From assembly GCF_002150765.1 (NCBI RefSeq), contig NZ_MUYM01000014.1, positions 1-64,000 on the forward strand: a DNA stretch of 64,000 bases. The letters are read 5' to 3'. Shown in pieces: positions 15,134 to 24,091 of this stretch. A program made the translations under genes and the position numbers. Each line of letters starts with the position of its first letter. Positions within the stretch are counted from its first letter, which is position 1. This stretch comes from Lentzea kentuckyensis. Lineage in GTDB: Bacteria > Actinomycetota > Actinomycetes > Mycobacteriales > Pseudonocardiaceae. The notes below the pieces were generated by a model that made no database searches, was not told where the DNA came from, and saw nothing but the letters and a program-made list of their open reading frames with translations.

Positions 15134-16369
15134 TCAGATCAGGAACCGGTACGCCGTCGAGCCCGGCGCCACGTGCTGGATCTTCAGCGGGGACTCCTTC
15201 ATCCGGCCCCACAGCAGGTCGTAGTCCTCGCGGCGGCCCAGCTCGATGCACACCAGCGCGGCGCCGGTCTCGCGGTTGTCGCGCTTGATGTACTCGAACA
15301 GCACGATGTCGTCGTCCTTGCCGAGCACCTCGTCGAGGAACCGCCGCAGCGCGCCCGGCTCCTGCGGGAACTCCACCAGGAAGTAGTGCTTGAGGCCGCG
15401 GTGGACCATCGAGCGCTCGACGATCTCGGCGTAGCGCGAGACGTCGTTGTTGCCGCCGGAGAGCAGGCACACGACCGTCGAGTCCGGCGCGACGGAGATC
15501 TCCTCCAGCAGCGCGGCCGAGGCCAGGGCGCCCGCGGGTTCCGCGATGATGCCGTCGATCTGGTACAGCTCCAGCATCTCCGTGCAGACCGCGCCCTCGG
15601 ACACGCTCAGCAGCTCCGCGCCGCTGTCGCGCACCATCGGGAACGTCACCTCGCCCGCCCTGCGCACCGCGGCGCCGTCGACGAACGAGTCCACCTCGGG
15701 CAGCGTCACGGGGTGACCCGCCTGCATCGCGGCGATCATGCTCGCCGCGCCCGCCGGTTCCACGCCGATGATGCGGGTGCGCGGGAAGCGTTCCTTGAAC
15801 CACGTGCCGACGCCGGACAGCAGCCCGCCGCCGCCGACCGGGACCACGACCACGTCGGGGGCGCCGCCGAGCTGCTGGACGATCTCCAGGCCGACGGTGC
15901 CCTGACCGGCGACCGTGCGGCGGTCGTCGAAGGCCGGGACCAGGGTCGCGCCGGTGGTCTGCGCGTACTCCTGGGCGAGCGCGGCCGCGTCGTCGTAGGT
16001 GTCGCCGTCGACGATCAGCTGCACCATGCCCTGGCCGAGGGCCGAGATGCGGTCGCGCTTCTGGCGCGGGGTGGTGCGGGGGACGTGCACGCGGCCCTCG
16101 ATGCCGAGGCGGCGGCACGCGTAGGCCATGCCCTGGCCGTGGTTGCCGGCCGACGCGCAGACGGCGCCACCGAACGCGAACTCGGTCTGGCACAGCAGGT
16201 TGAAGGCGCCGCGCAGCTTGTACGAACGGCCGACCTGGAGGTCCTCGCGCTTGAACCACACGCGCGCGCCGGTCCGCTCGGACAACCGCTGGTTCACCTC
16301 GAGCGGTGTGGTGCGTGCGACTCCGCCCAGCCGGGCTGCGGCGGCGGACACCTCATCAGCGAAGGACAT
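15134..16369 (-). CDS. ilvA: Threonine dehydratase (threonine ammonia-lyase)
   Basis: 411 residues. It converts threonine to 2-oxobutanoate, the first step toward isoleucine, with PLP bound at K51 (GRSYKLRGAFN). The phosphate loop VGGGGLLSGVG and SAGNHGQG are present. The C-terminal about 85 residues form a single ACT-like regulatory domain (HYFLVEFPQEPGALRRFLDE), as in the Corynebacterium/Bacillus type rather than the two-domain enteric enzyme, so isoleucine feedback is likely. It is divergent from the LPMO gene over 68 bases. It is a housekeeping gene among secreted enzymes, with no operon partner visible. Confidence 0.95.
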   Translation of the reverse strand: MSFADEVSAAAARLGGVARTTPLEVNQRLSERTGARVWFKREDLQVGRSYKLRGAFNLLCQTEFAFGGAVCASAGNHGQGMAYACRRLGIEGRVHVPRTTPRQKRDRISALGQGMVQLIVDGDTYDDAAALAQEYAQTTGATLVPAFDDRRTVAGQGTVGLEIVQQLGGAPDVVVVPVGGGGLLSGVGTWFKERFPRTRIIGVEPAGAASMIAAMQAGHPVTLPEVDSFVDGAAVRRAGEVTFPMVRDSGAELLSVSEGAVCTEMLELYQIDGIIAEPAGALASAALLEEISVAPDSTVVCLLSGGNNDVSRYAEIVERSMVHRGLKHYFLVEFPQEPGALRRFLDEVLGKDDDIVLFEYIKRDNRETGAALVCIELGRREDYDLLWGRMKESPLKIQHVAPGSTAYRFLI

Positions 16370-16437
16370 GACATTACATCTTCCGTGAACGACTCGGGTC
16401 TGGCACGCGTACCCCTAGAAAGACAGGGGAGGTGCTC

Positions 16438-17313
16438 GTGTTTCGCCTTGTGGGCGTTCTGACGCTGCTCATGATGCTCTCCGCGGTTCCCGCGCACGCC
16501 CATGGCGCGCCTACCGACCCCGCGAGCAGGGCTTTTCTGTGCTCGCCTGGTCAGGCAACAGCATCATCCTCGCCGTGCCGCAGTGCCATTCAGGCGGGGT
16601 TGCCGTCCAAGGACTGGGACAACATCCGGCTGCCGAACGTGGCCGGGCGCGACGCCGAGAGGGTTCCTGACGGCAAGCTGTGCAGCGCCGGGCTCGCGAA
16701 GTACGCGGGTCTCGACCTGCCGAGCGCGCAGTGGCCGGCGACCAGGCTCAAGAGCACGGACTTCACCTACCGGGCGACGATCCCGCACCAGGGCTCGTTC
16801 CGGTTCTACGTGACCCGCGACGGCTACTCGCCGGTCCGGCCGCTGCGGTGGGCGGACCTGGACCAGTTCCTGAACGTGCCCTCTCCCCCGCTGGTCGACG
16901 GCTCCTACGAGTTCAAGGTGCAGCTGCCGCGGAATCTGACCGGACGTCACCTGATCTACACGGTCTGGCAGAACACCGACACGCCCGACACCTACTACTC
17001 GTGCACCGACGTCGAGATCGCGGCACCGGCCGCGGCGCCCGCTCCGGTCGCGCCGGTCGTACCGCGACCAGAACCGGCCCCGCCCGCCGAGGCACAGGCG
17101 GCCCCGGCAGCGGCGCCGCCGTCGAGTTCCACGCCGACCTCGACGCCGACCTCCACGCCGAAGTCGAGCACGCCGCGTCCTGTTCCCGTTGCGTCGACCG
17201 CCGAACAATCTCCTTCCAACGCAACGAGGTTCGGCATGGCCGCTGTGGTAGCCGCACTGGGAGGTCTCGCGGTGATCGGCGGGATCATGTTGTGGCGCAA
17301 AAGAATTCTGTGA
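16438..17313 (+). CDS. Membrane-anchored AA10 lytic polysaccharide monooxygenase
   Basis: 291 residues. The GTG at 16438 is chosen because AGGGGAGG (16425-16432) ends 5 bases before it; the GTG at 16432 would overlap that site. The signal peptide ends VPAHA, leaving His22 as the new N-terminus, which with a later His (ATIPHQGSFRFYV) makes the copper histidine brace. AA10 enzymes cut crystalline chitin or cellulose oxidatively. After about residue 190 come a Pro/Ala/Thr-rich spacer (SSTPTSTPTSTPKSSTP) and a C-terminal membrane helix ending WRKRIL, so the enzyme stays on the cell surface. It probably works with the neighbouring chitinases; substrate not proven. Confidence 0.88.
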   Translation: MFRLVGVLTLLMMLSAVPAHAHGAPTDPASRAFLCSPGQATASSSPCRSAIQAGLPSKDWDNIRLPNVAGRDAERVPDGKLCSAGLAKYAGLDLPSAQWPATRLKSTDFTYRATIPHQGSFRFYVTRDGYSPVRPLRWADLDQFLNVPSPPLVDGSYEFKVQLPRNLTGRHLIYTVWQNTDTPDTYYSCTDVEIAAPAAAPAPVAPVVPRPEPAPPAEAQAAPAAAPPSSSTPTSTPTSTPKSSTPRPVPVASTAEQSPSNATRFGMAAVVAALGGLAVIGGIMLWRKRIL

Positions 17314-17329
17314 ACGTCCCGGTCCCCAA

Positions 17330-17345
17330 TAGGTCTGGACCACCT
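17330..17345. promoter_or_regulatory. DasR-like operator before the ThuA/ricin gene
   Basis: TAGGTCTGGACCACCT fits the dre pattern (core GGTCTGGACCAC) and lies about 50 bases before the ATG. It shares GGTCTGGACCAC with the best chitinase 2 site. Confidence 0.65.
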
Positions 17346-17395
17346 CTACGATGATCTTCGGGCGCGCAACCCTGTGATGGTGAGGTGTGCCCCGC

Positions 17396-18622
17396 ATGAC
17401 AAGAAAACTGCTGGCGCTACTGGCATTGCTGGCCGCAACGCTCGTCCCGGTCTCCGGCCCGGCACACGCGGCCCCGTTCAAGGTGCTCGGCTTCTACTAC
17501 GGCACCAACGACCTGGCGCACATCTCGTTCGTCAAGGAGGCCAACCCCTGGCTGGCCAGGGCCGCCCAGGAGAACGGGTTCACCTACGAGGCGACGACCG
17601 ACTGGAACCGGCTGAACAACCTGACGCCGGCCCAGGCCCAGGTCGTGGTCTTCCTCGACGACCTGCCGAACGGCACCCAGCGCGCGGGGTTCCAGCGCTA
17701 CATGGAGGCGGGAGGCGCGTGGTTCGGCTTCCACGTCTCGGCGTTCACGCAGAACGCGAACGAGTGGTCCTGGTACCACAACACGTTCCTGGGAAAGGGG
17801 AACTTCGTCAACAACACCTGGGGCCCCACCACCGCGACGCTGAAGGTCGAGACCCGCACGCACCCGTCGACCCTGCGGCTGCCGGAGAAGTTCACGTCGT
17901 CGGTCAGCGAGTGGTACAGCTGGTCGCGTGACCTGCGCACGAACCCGGACATCCAGATCCTGGCGAGCGTCGACCCGTCGAGCTTCCCACTCGGCACCGA
18001 CCCGAACCAGCAGTGGCGCAGCGGGTACTACCCGATCATGTGGACGAACAAGAACTACAAGATGATCTACGCGAACTTCGGCCACAACGCGATGGACTAC
18101 GCGGCCAACCGGCCGCTGTCGTCCACCTTCGCCTCCGCCACGCAGAACAACTTCCTGATCGACAGCCTGCTGTGGCTGGGCGGTGGCGGCACCCCGCAGC
18201 CGCAGCCCGACTGGAAGACGATCGCCAACAGGGGCAACGGCAAGTGCGTCGACGCGCGGTCCGCGGGTCTCGACAACGGCACCGTCATCCAGCAGTACTC
18301 CTGCAACGGGACCACCGCGCAGAACTTCCGCGCGGTGGCGACGAGCGACGGCTACTCCCGCCTCGAGTACCGCAACAACCCGGCCAAGGTGCTGGACGTG
18401 AGCGGCGTGTCCACTTCGGACGGTGCGGGCATCCACCTGTGGGACTACGTCGGTGGCACCAACCAGCAGTGGCGCGTCACGACCGGCGCGGACGGCTACT
18501 CGACGCTGACCGTCCGCCACTCCGGCAAGTGCCTCTCGGCCCCGGCCGGCTCGACCGACGGCGTGCAGTTGGTCCAGGCGACCTGTGACGGATCGGCGGC
18601 CCAGAGCTTCAGGCTGGGCTAG
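17396..18622 (+). CDS. Secreted ThuA-like protein with ricin-B lectin domain
   Basis: 408 residues. The ATG at 17396 is chosen because GGTGAGG lies 9 bases ahead; a GTG at 17387 overlaps that site. The signal peptide ends AHAA. Residues about 30-255 are a ThuA-like (class I amidotransferase fold) domain: KVLGFYYGTNDLAHISF and AGGAWFGFHVSAF, with a Trp-rich middle. Residues about 270-408 are a ricin B trefoil with three repeats ending QNFRAV, QQWRVT and QSFRLG, a sugar-binding module. ThuA-type secreted proteins often accompany glycan degradation, but their chemistry is not settled. The DasR-like site links it to the chitinase programme. Confidence 0.85.
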   Translation: MTRKLLALLALLAATLVPVSGPAHAAPFKVLGFYYGTNDLAHISFVKEANPWLARAAQENGFTYEATTDWNRLNNLTPAQAQVVVFLDDLPNGTQRAGFQRYMEAGGAWFGFHVSAFTQNANEWSWYHNTFLGKGNFVNNTWGPTTATLKVETRTHPSTLRLPEKFTSSVSEWYSWSRDLRTNPDIQILASVDPSSFPLGTDPNQQWRSGYYPIMWTNKNYKMIYANFGHNAMDYAANRPLSSTFASATQNNFLIDSLLWLGGGGTPQPQPDWKTIANRGNGKCVDARSAGLDNGTVIQQYSCNGTTAQNFRAVATSDGYSRLEYRNNPAKVLDVSGVSTSDGAGIHLWDYVGGTNQQWRVTTGADGYSTLTVRHSGKCLSAPAGSTDGVQLVQATCDGSAAQSFRLG

Positions 18623-18663
18623 CCGAAAAGCTCGCGGCAGCGTTGCGCTGAGCTTATGGTCCG

Positions 18664-19731
18664 GTGGTGGACCTGCCCGTGATGCCGCCGGTGAAGCCGA
18701 TGCTCGCGAAGTCCGTCCCCGCACTGCCGCGCGGGGACGGACTGGCGTACGAGCCGAAGTGGGACGGCTTCCGCTGCATCGTGTTCCGCGACGGCGACGA
18801 GGTCGAGCTGGGCTCGCGCAACGACAAGCCGCTCACCCGGTACTTCCCCGAGGTCGTGGAGCTGCTGAAGCAGGCGCTGCCGCCGCGGTGCGTGGTCGAC
18901 GGCGAGATCGTGCTGGTCACCCCGGCCGGACTGAGCTTCGACATCCTTCAGCTGCGCCTGCACCCGGCGGCTTCGCGCGTGCGGAAGCTCTCCGTCGAGA
19001 CGCCCGCGAGCTTCGTGGCGTTCGATCTGCTGGCGTGCGGCGACACCGACGTCACCGGGCTGACGCTCGGTGAACGCCGCACGCGGCTGGAGGAGATCGT
19101 CACCGAGGTCCCCGGTGTCTACCTGACACCGTCCACGACCGACCCGGACGTCGCGCAGGACTGGTTCACCCGGTTCGAGGGCGCTGGCTTCGACGGGGTG
19201 ATGGTCAAGGCGGTCGACGGCGTCTACGAGCCGGACAAGCGGGTGATGTTCAAGGTCAAGCACGAGCGGACGGCCGACTGCGTGGTCGCGGGCTACCGCC
19301 TGCACAAGGACGGCGAGACCGTCGGATCGCTGGTGCTCGGGCTCTACCAGGACGGCGAGCTGCGCAACGTGGGCGTGGCGAGCAGCTTCACCGCCGCCCG
19401 GCGCCGCGAACTGGTCGAGGAGCTCAAGCCGCTGCTGAACCCCGCCGAGCACCCGTGGAGCGCGTGGGCGACCTACGAGGGTCCGGGCATGAACAGCCGT
19501 TGGAACCCCGACAAGCAGCTTCAGATCGTGTTGCTCGATCCGTCACGAGTGGCCGAGGTGCGCTACGAGCACGTGCAGGGCGGACGGTTCCGGCACACCT
19601 CACGGCTCGTGCGCTTCCGTGCGGATCGCGATCCGGTCAGCTGCACGTTCGAGCAGCTGGAAGAAGTACCGCCGGCCGAGCTGGACGCCCTGTTCGGCGA
19701 GGCGGAGAGAAGGCGGACAATCGACCGGTGA
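18664..19731 (+). CDS. ligC: ATP-dependent DNA ligase, LigC type
   Basis: 355 residues from a GTG. It seals DNA nicks through a ligase-AMP intermediate; the AMP-accepting Lys is K32 in EPKWDGFR. Other nucleotidyl-transferase motifs follow (VDGEIVL, FVAFDLLA, DGVMVKAVDGVYEPDKR, FKVKHERTADCVV). Residues 230-330 form the OB-fold domain. There are no polymerase or nuclease domains, so it is the stand-alone LigC form rather than LigD. In actinomycetes LigC acts in back-up end joining or base repair. Its stop overlaps the next start (GTGA). Two primase-polymerase genes that could be partners lie 25 kb away (43.9-45.7 kb). Confidence 0.93.
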   Translation: MVDLPVMPPVKPMLAKSVPALPRGDGLAYEPKWDGFRCIVFRDGDEVELGSRNDKPLTRYFPEVVELLKQALPPRCVVDGEIVLVTPAGLSFDILQLRLHPAASRVRKLSVETPASFVAFDLLACGDTDVTGLTLGERRTRLEEIVTEVPGVYLTPSTTDPDVAQDWFTRFEGAGFDGVMVKAVDGVYEPDKRVMFKVKHERTADCVVAGYRLHKDGETVGSLVLGLYQDGELRNVGVASSFTAARRRELVEELKPLLNPAEHPWSAWATYEGPGMNSRWNPDKQLQIVLLDPSRVAEVRYEHVQGGRFRHTSRLVRFRADRDPVSCTFEQLEEVPPAELDALFGEAERRRTIDR

Positions 19732-20330
19732 AGGTGATCAAGCGGGACGGCACGCACGAGATCGAGATCCAGCGATCGCGGTTCCTGTGCCACGTCGCCC
19801 GCGTCACCTCCGACCAGGAAGCCTCCGACTTCTTCGCGCGGATCCGCAAGGAGCACTGGCAGGCCACGCACAACTGCACGGCGTTCCGCACGAAGGACAC
19901 CCAGCGCTCGTCCGACGACGGCGAACCCGCTGGTACGGCCGGTGTGCCGATGCTGGAGGTGCTGACACGGCGCGATCTGGTCGACACGGCCGTTGTCGTC
20001 ACCCGCTACTACGGCGGCATCAAACTCGGCGCCGGCGGCCTGGTCCGGGCGTACGGACGGGCGGTGTCCGAGGCCATTGACGCGTTGGGCACGCTGACCC
20101 GTGAACGGCACGAGAGCGTGCTTCTGGCCGTGGACCACGATCAGGCGGGGAAGCTGGAGAACGCGTTGCGCGCGGCCGGCCACCACGTCGCCGACGCCGA
20201 GTACGGCCGTGACGTGACCTTCACCGTGCTGACGACGGACCCGGGGGCGTTCGAGGTCTGGCTCGCCGCGCAGACCGGCGGTGCGGTCACCGCGATCAGG
20301 GGCGAGCCAGTGGATCTCGACGTTGACTAG
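19728..20330 (+). CDS. YigZ/IMPACT-family protein
   Basis: 200 residues from a GTG at 19728 overlapping the ligC stop, so the two are translationally coupled. The N-terminal UPF0029 domain is plain: THNCTAFRTKDTQRSSDDGEPAGTAG and VTRYYGGIKLGAGGLVRAYG. A small C-terminal ferredoxin-like domain follows. IMPACT-family proteins bind nucleic acid or translation factors; the bacterial role is unclear. Pairing with ligase is a possible hint of a nucleic-acid function. Confidence 0.92.
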   Translation: MKVIKRDGTHEIEIQRSRFLCHVARVTSDQEASDFFARIRKEHWQATHNCTAFRTKDTQRSSDDGEPAGTAGVPMLEVLTRRDLVDTAVVVTRYYGGIKLGAGGLVRAYGRAVSEAIDALGTLTRERHESVLLAVDHDQAGKLENALRAAGHHVADAEYGRDVTFTVLTTDPGAFEVWLAAQTGGAVTAIRGEPVDLDVD

Positions 20331-20401
20331 GTCTTCGGCTCCGGCGGCGGGTTGTCGGGTTTGCGGGTCTCGACGAGCAGGTCGCGAATGTCACCGTTCA
20401 T
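20327..20401 (-). CDS. Possible 24-residue peptide
   Basis: A short frame (ATG 20399-20401) encoding a soluble peptide that begins MNGDIRDLLVETRK and ends NPPPEPKT, divergent from the STAND gene. AAGGA stands 3 bases before the ATG, closer than ideal. It overlaps the yigZ stop. It may be a real small gene or chance; conservation is the test. Confidence 0.3.
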   Translation of the reverse strand: MNGDIRDLLVETRKPDNPPPEPKT

Positions 20402-20479
20402 GGGTCCTTCATAGAGCGAACGCGTTGTTCGGTTCCGCCGACTGGACGCCGAACAAACAACGAGAGAACAATCCGGCGC

Positions 20480-23400
20480 GTGCCGAGACCCGAGCGCCCG
20501 CTGGATTCCGACGATGACGAGCTGCTCAGGTTCGCCGCGGACTTGAGATTGTTGCGTGAGAAAGCAGGTAAACCGACCTACCGCGAGCTGAGCAAGGCCG
20601 CGCACTATTCGGTGACGATGCTCTCCGAGGCCGCGAGCGGGCGGAAACTGCCCAGCCTGGCCGTGACCACGGCCTATGTCCATGCCTGCGGCGGTGACGT
20701 CGAACAATGGCGGCGAAGATGGCACGAGGTGGCCGAGGGCGCGAAGCCCGCCGATCCTGACCGGGAACCGCCGTACCTCGGTCTGGGTGCCTTCCAGGCC
20801 GCGGACGCGAGCCGGTTCTTCGGCCGGGAAAAGCTCGTCGGACAACTGCTGGAGAAAGTGCGCGAGCGTCCTTTCGTGGGCGTTTTCGGCGCTTCCGGTT
20901 CCGGCAAGTCGTCGCTGCTGCGCGCCGGTCTGGTGGCGTCACGGCCCGCGGCCGTCCTCACCCCCGGCCCGCACCCGCTCGCGGTCTGGGGCGAGGTCAC
21001 CGCGGACCTCGTGGTGATCGACCAGTTCGAGGAGCTGTTCACGCTCTGCCGCGACGAGGACGAGCGGGTGGCGTTCCTCGACGCGATCACCTCGGTGGCC
21101 GGCAAGAAGGTCGTCATCGGCGTCCGCTCGGACTTCTACGGCCACTGCGGCCGCTATCCGCAGCTGGTCGACGCGTTGCACGACGCGCAGATCCTGGTCG
21201 GCGCGATGAGCCCGCAGGAGCTGCGGCGCGCGATCACCGAACCGGCGTTGCGCGCCGGCTACACCGTCGAGGGCGCGCTGGTGTCGGTGCTGGAGGCCGA
21301 GCACGCGCCGTTGCCGCTCGTCTCGCACGCGTTGCTGGAGACGTGGCGTCGTCGTCGCGGCACGCGTCTGACCGTGGCCGGTTACGAGGAGACGGGTGGC
21401 GTCCGGCACGCGCTGGCCCAGAGCGCCGAGGCCGCATACCTGGCGTTGGACGCCGAGCAGCAGGCGATCGCGCGCAAGATCTTCCTGCGGCTGACAGCGC
21501 TGGGCGAGGGCACTGAGGACACCAAACGACGGGTGAACCGTGACTCTCTCGACAACGATGACGACGTGTTGGTCGTGCTGGACCACCTCGCGCGCGCACG
21601 GCTCATCACGCTCGACGACACCGGTGTCGACCTCACGCACGAAGCGGTCATCCGGTCGTGGCCGCGGTTGTCCGGCTGGCTCACGGCGAACCGCGACGGC
21701 CTGCGCGTCCACCACCAGCTCACCGAGGCGACGGCGACCTGGGAGTCGTTGAACCGTGACTCGGGGGCGCTCTATCGGGGCGTGCGGCTCGCACAGGCCC
21801 GTGAGTGGGCGACGGGCGACGACGACGCGATGTCCGCGCGCGAACGCCAGTTCCTCAAAGCCAGCGTCGAGGCCGAGGAGGCCGAACAGGAGACGGCCCG
21901 GCGCACCACCCGCCGGCTGCGGCAGCTCGTCGGGCTGCTCACCGTGCTGCTCGTGCTCGCGGTGACGGCCGTCGGGTACGCGATCACGGCCGAGCGGGAA
22001 GCCACGACCCAGCGGAACCTCGCCATCGCGCACAAGGCCGTGACCGACGCGAAGGCGACGCAGACCGTGGACGCGACCCTCGCGCTGCAGCTCGGACTCG
22101 GCGCGCACGACCTCGTCGACGACGGCGAGACCCGCGACAACGTGCTCAGCGCCCAGTCCGCGCCCTACTTCACGCGCGTGCCCGCACACGACAAAGACGT
22201 CACCGCGGTCGCCGTCGCCCAGGGGATGGCGGCGACGGTGAGCTGGGACGGCACCGCGAAGCTGTGGGACATCTCCGACACCACGAACACGCGCGAGCTC
22301 GGCCGCGTCACGACGAAGGCCGAGCTCAACGCCGTCGACCTGAGCAAGGACGGGCGCAGGCTCGCGTTCACCGCCGACAACGCCGCGCCGCTCTACGACG
22401 TCAGCGATCCGCGCTCACCGCGTGCCGCGGGAGTGCTCCCCGGCGGCGCCGCCTCGGTGGAGTTCAGCGCCGACGGCCTCCGTGCGGTCACCGCGCTCGC
22501 CGACGGCACCACGCGGCTCTGGGACGTCGGCGACCTCGACCACCCGCGCGAGATCGCCTCGCTGCCCGCCGAGGTGAAGCACGTCAAACGCGCCACCTTC
22601 AGTCCGGACGGCAGGTTCGTGGCCGTCGGTGAGGCCAAGATCGTCACGCTGTGGGACGTGACCGGGACGCCGGTGCGGCGCGGCACCCTCTCCGGGCACA
22701 CCGACCTGATCGAGTCCATCGCGTTCTCCCCGGACGGCACCAGGATCGCCACCGGCGGCTGGGACCACGTGACCCGCCTGTGGGACGTCCGCGACCCCGC
22801 TCAGCCGGTGTCGCTGGCCGCGCTGACCGACATCTCCTCGATCGTGTGGGGCGTCGCGTTCTCCCCCGACGGCACGATGTTCGCCGCCACCGGCAACCTG
22901 ACGACGCAGCTGTGGAACGTCACGGAGCCGCGGCCGCGCAAGCTCGCCACGATCCCCGGTGGTGTCTACGCGGCCGAGTTCACCCCGGACAGCGGCACGC
23001 TCGTGATCTCGGAGGGCGCCAAGGCGATGCGGTTGCAGCGGCTGCGCGACCTGCCGCTCGCGGGGCACCAGAACAACGTGTCGATGGTGACGTTCCGCCG
23101 TGACGGCGAGGTGCTCGCGAGCAGCAGCTGGGACGGCACGGCGTGGCTGTGGCGGATGACGCCGGAGCGCACCCGCGAGCCGTTGGCGCAGATCGGCACC
23201 GACTCGGGCGCGATCCTGCGCTGGCTCGAGTTCAACCCGGACGGCACGCTGCTCGCACTCGCGTCCGATGACGGGTTCATCCGCCTGTACGACGTGCGCG
23301 ACGCGCGGAAACCGTTGCTGCTGCGCAAGTTCGACAGTGTCTTCGACAACTCCGCGTCGGTCACGTTCTCCCCGGACGGCCGCACGCTCGCGGTCGGCGG

Positions 23401-24058
23401 CAACCGGGTGGTGTCGCTGTGGAACGTCACGAACCCCGCGGAGCCGGTGAAGTTGTCGCACGTCGGCGGCTTCCCGAACACGGTGTGGTCGGTGGCGTTC
23501 ACGCCGGACGGGGGCCGCCTGATGGCCAGCACGGGCCTGCGCAGCAGGATCTTCGACGTCGCCGACCCCACCGCGCCGCGGGAGCTGCCGTTCCTCCGGC
23601 CGGCCGACGGCGTGCCGCGCGGCGGGATCAGCGCCGACGGGCGTTACGTCGCCGCGGTCGTCGGTGATCGGGAGATCGTGCTGCTGGACGGGACGGGTCA
23701 GCGGGAGCTCGGCAGGCTGACCGGGTTCGAGCGCAACGCCTACACCGTCGCGTTCCACGGCGACCGGATGGCGACCGCGCACGCCGACCACCTGGTGCGG
23801 TACTGGGACATCGGCGATCCGGCACACCCGCGGCTGATCACGACGTTCACCGGGCACACGGTCGACGTGGGGACCGTGGCGGTGAGCCCGGACGGGTCGT
23901 ACCTCGCGTCCGGCAGCAACGACACCACGATCCGGTTGTGGGACGTGGACGTCTCGCGGGCGATCGCCCGGATGTGCGGGCGCCGGCTCGCGCCGATGAC
24001 CCGTGAGCGGTGGGAGGAGCACTTCCCGGACGTGCCCTACCGGCAGGTCTGCCGGTAG
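20480..24058 (+). CDS. HTH-STAND NTPase-WD40 membrane-linked signalling protein
   Basis: 1192 residues from a GTG. Order of domains: XRE-like HTH (about 15-75; YRELSKAAHYSVTMLSEAASG), P-loop STAND NTPase (Walker A GASGSGKS at 137-144, Walker B VVIDQFEELF around D181), helical arm, one membrane helix at about 483-503, then WD40 repeats from about 570 to 1165 (repeated FSPDG ... LWDV units, about a dozen). STAND proteins switch on by oligomerising when the repeat domain senses a ligand. The membrane helix would put HTH and NTPase inside and the propeller outside, or the reverse. The HTH may bind DNA or only another protein. No effector gene adjoins it; a perfect terminator follows at once, so it is monocistronic. 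Confidence 0.88.
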   Translation: MPRPERPLDSDDDELLRFAADLRLLREKAGKPTYRELSKAAHYSVTMLSEAASGRKLPSLAVTTAYVHACGGDVEQWRRRWHEVAEGAKPADPDREPPYLGLGAFQAADASRFFGREKLVGQLLEKVRERPFVGVFGASGSGKSSLLRAGLVASRPAAVLTPGPHPLAVWGEVTADLVVIDQFEELFTLCRDEDERVAFLDAITSVAGKKVVIGVRSDFYGHCGRYPQLVDALHDAQILVGAMSPQELRRAITEPALRAGYTVEGALVSVLEAEHAPLPLVSHALLETWRRRRGTRLTVAGYEETGGVRHALAQSAEAAYLALDAEQQAIARKIFLRLTALGEGTEDTKRRVNRDSLDNDDDVLVVLDHLARARLITLDDTGVDLTHEAVIRSWPRLSGWLTANRDGLRVHHQLTEATATWESLNRDSGALYRGVRLAQAREWATGDDDAMSARERQFLKASVEAEEAEQETARRTTRRLRQLVGLLTVLLVLAVTAVGYAITAEREATTQRNLAIAHKAVTDAKATQTVDATLALQLGLGAHDLVDDGETRDNVLSAQSAPYFTRVPAHDKDVTAVAVAQGMAATVSWDGTAKLWDISDTTNTRELGRVTTKAELNAVDLSKDGRRLAFTADNAAPLYDVSDPRSPRAAGVLPGGAASVEFSADGLRAVTALADGTTRLWDVGDLDHPREIASLPAEVKHVKRATFSPDGRFVAVGEAKIVTLWDVTGTPVRRGTLSGHTDLIESIAFSPDGTRIATGGWDHVTRLWDVRDPAQPVSLAALTDISSIVWGVAFSPDGTMFAATGNLTTQLWNVTEPRPRKLATIPGGVYAAEFTPDSGTLVISEGAKAMRLQRLRDLPLAGHQNNVSMVTFRRDGEVLASSSWDGTAWLWRMTPERTREPLAQIGTDSGAILRWLEFNPDGTLLALASDDGFIRLYDVRDARKPLLLRKFDSVFDNSASVTFSPDGRTLAVGGNRVVSLWNVTNPAEPVKLSHVGGFPNTVWSVAFTPDGGRLMASTGLRSRIFDVADPTAPRELPFLRPADGVPRGGISADGRYVAAVVGDREIVLLDGTGQRELGRLTGFERNAYTVAFHGDRMATAHADHLVRYWDIGDPAHPRLITTFTGHTVDVGTVAVSPDGSYLASGSNDTTIRLWDVDVSRAIARMCGRRLAPMTRERWEEHFPDVPYRQVCR

Positions 24059-24064
24059 GGCACG
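24031..24064 (+). terminator. Strong hairpin terminator overlapping the STAND gene end
   Basis: A perfect 16-bp stem (24031-24046 with 24049-24064) that includes the last codons and stop, followed by TCTTTC. Confidence 0.9.
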
Positions 24065-24091
24065 TCTTTCGGGCCAGATGCAGGTTTCGGG

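Noticed and set aside
16381-16437. DasR site before the LPMO
   Set aside because: GGTCTGGCACGCG near 16396 shares only half of the dre pattern; too weak to call.
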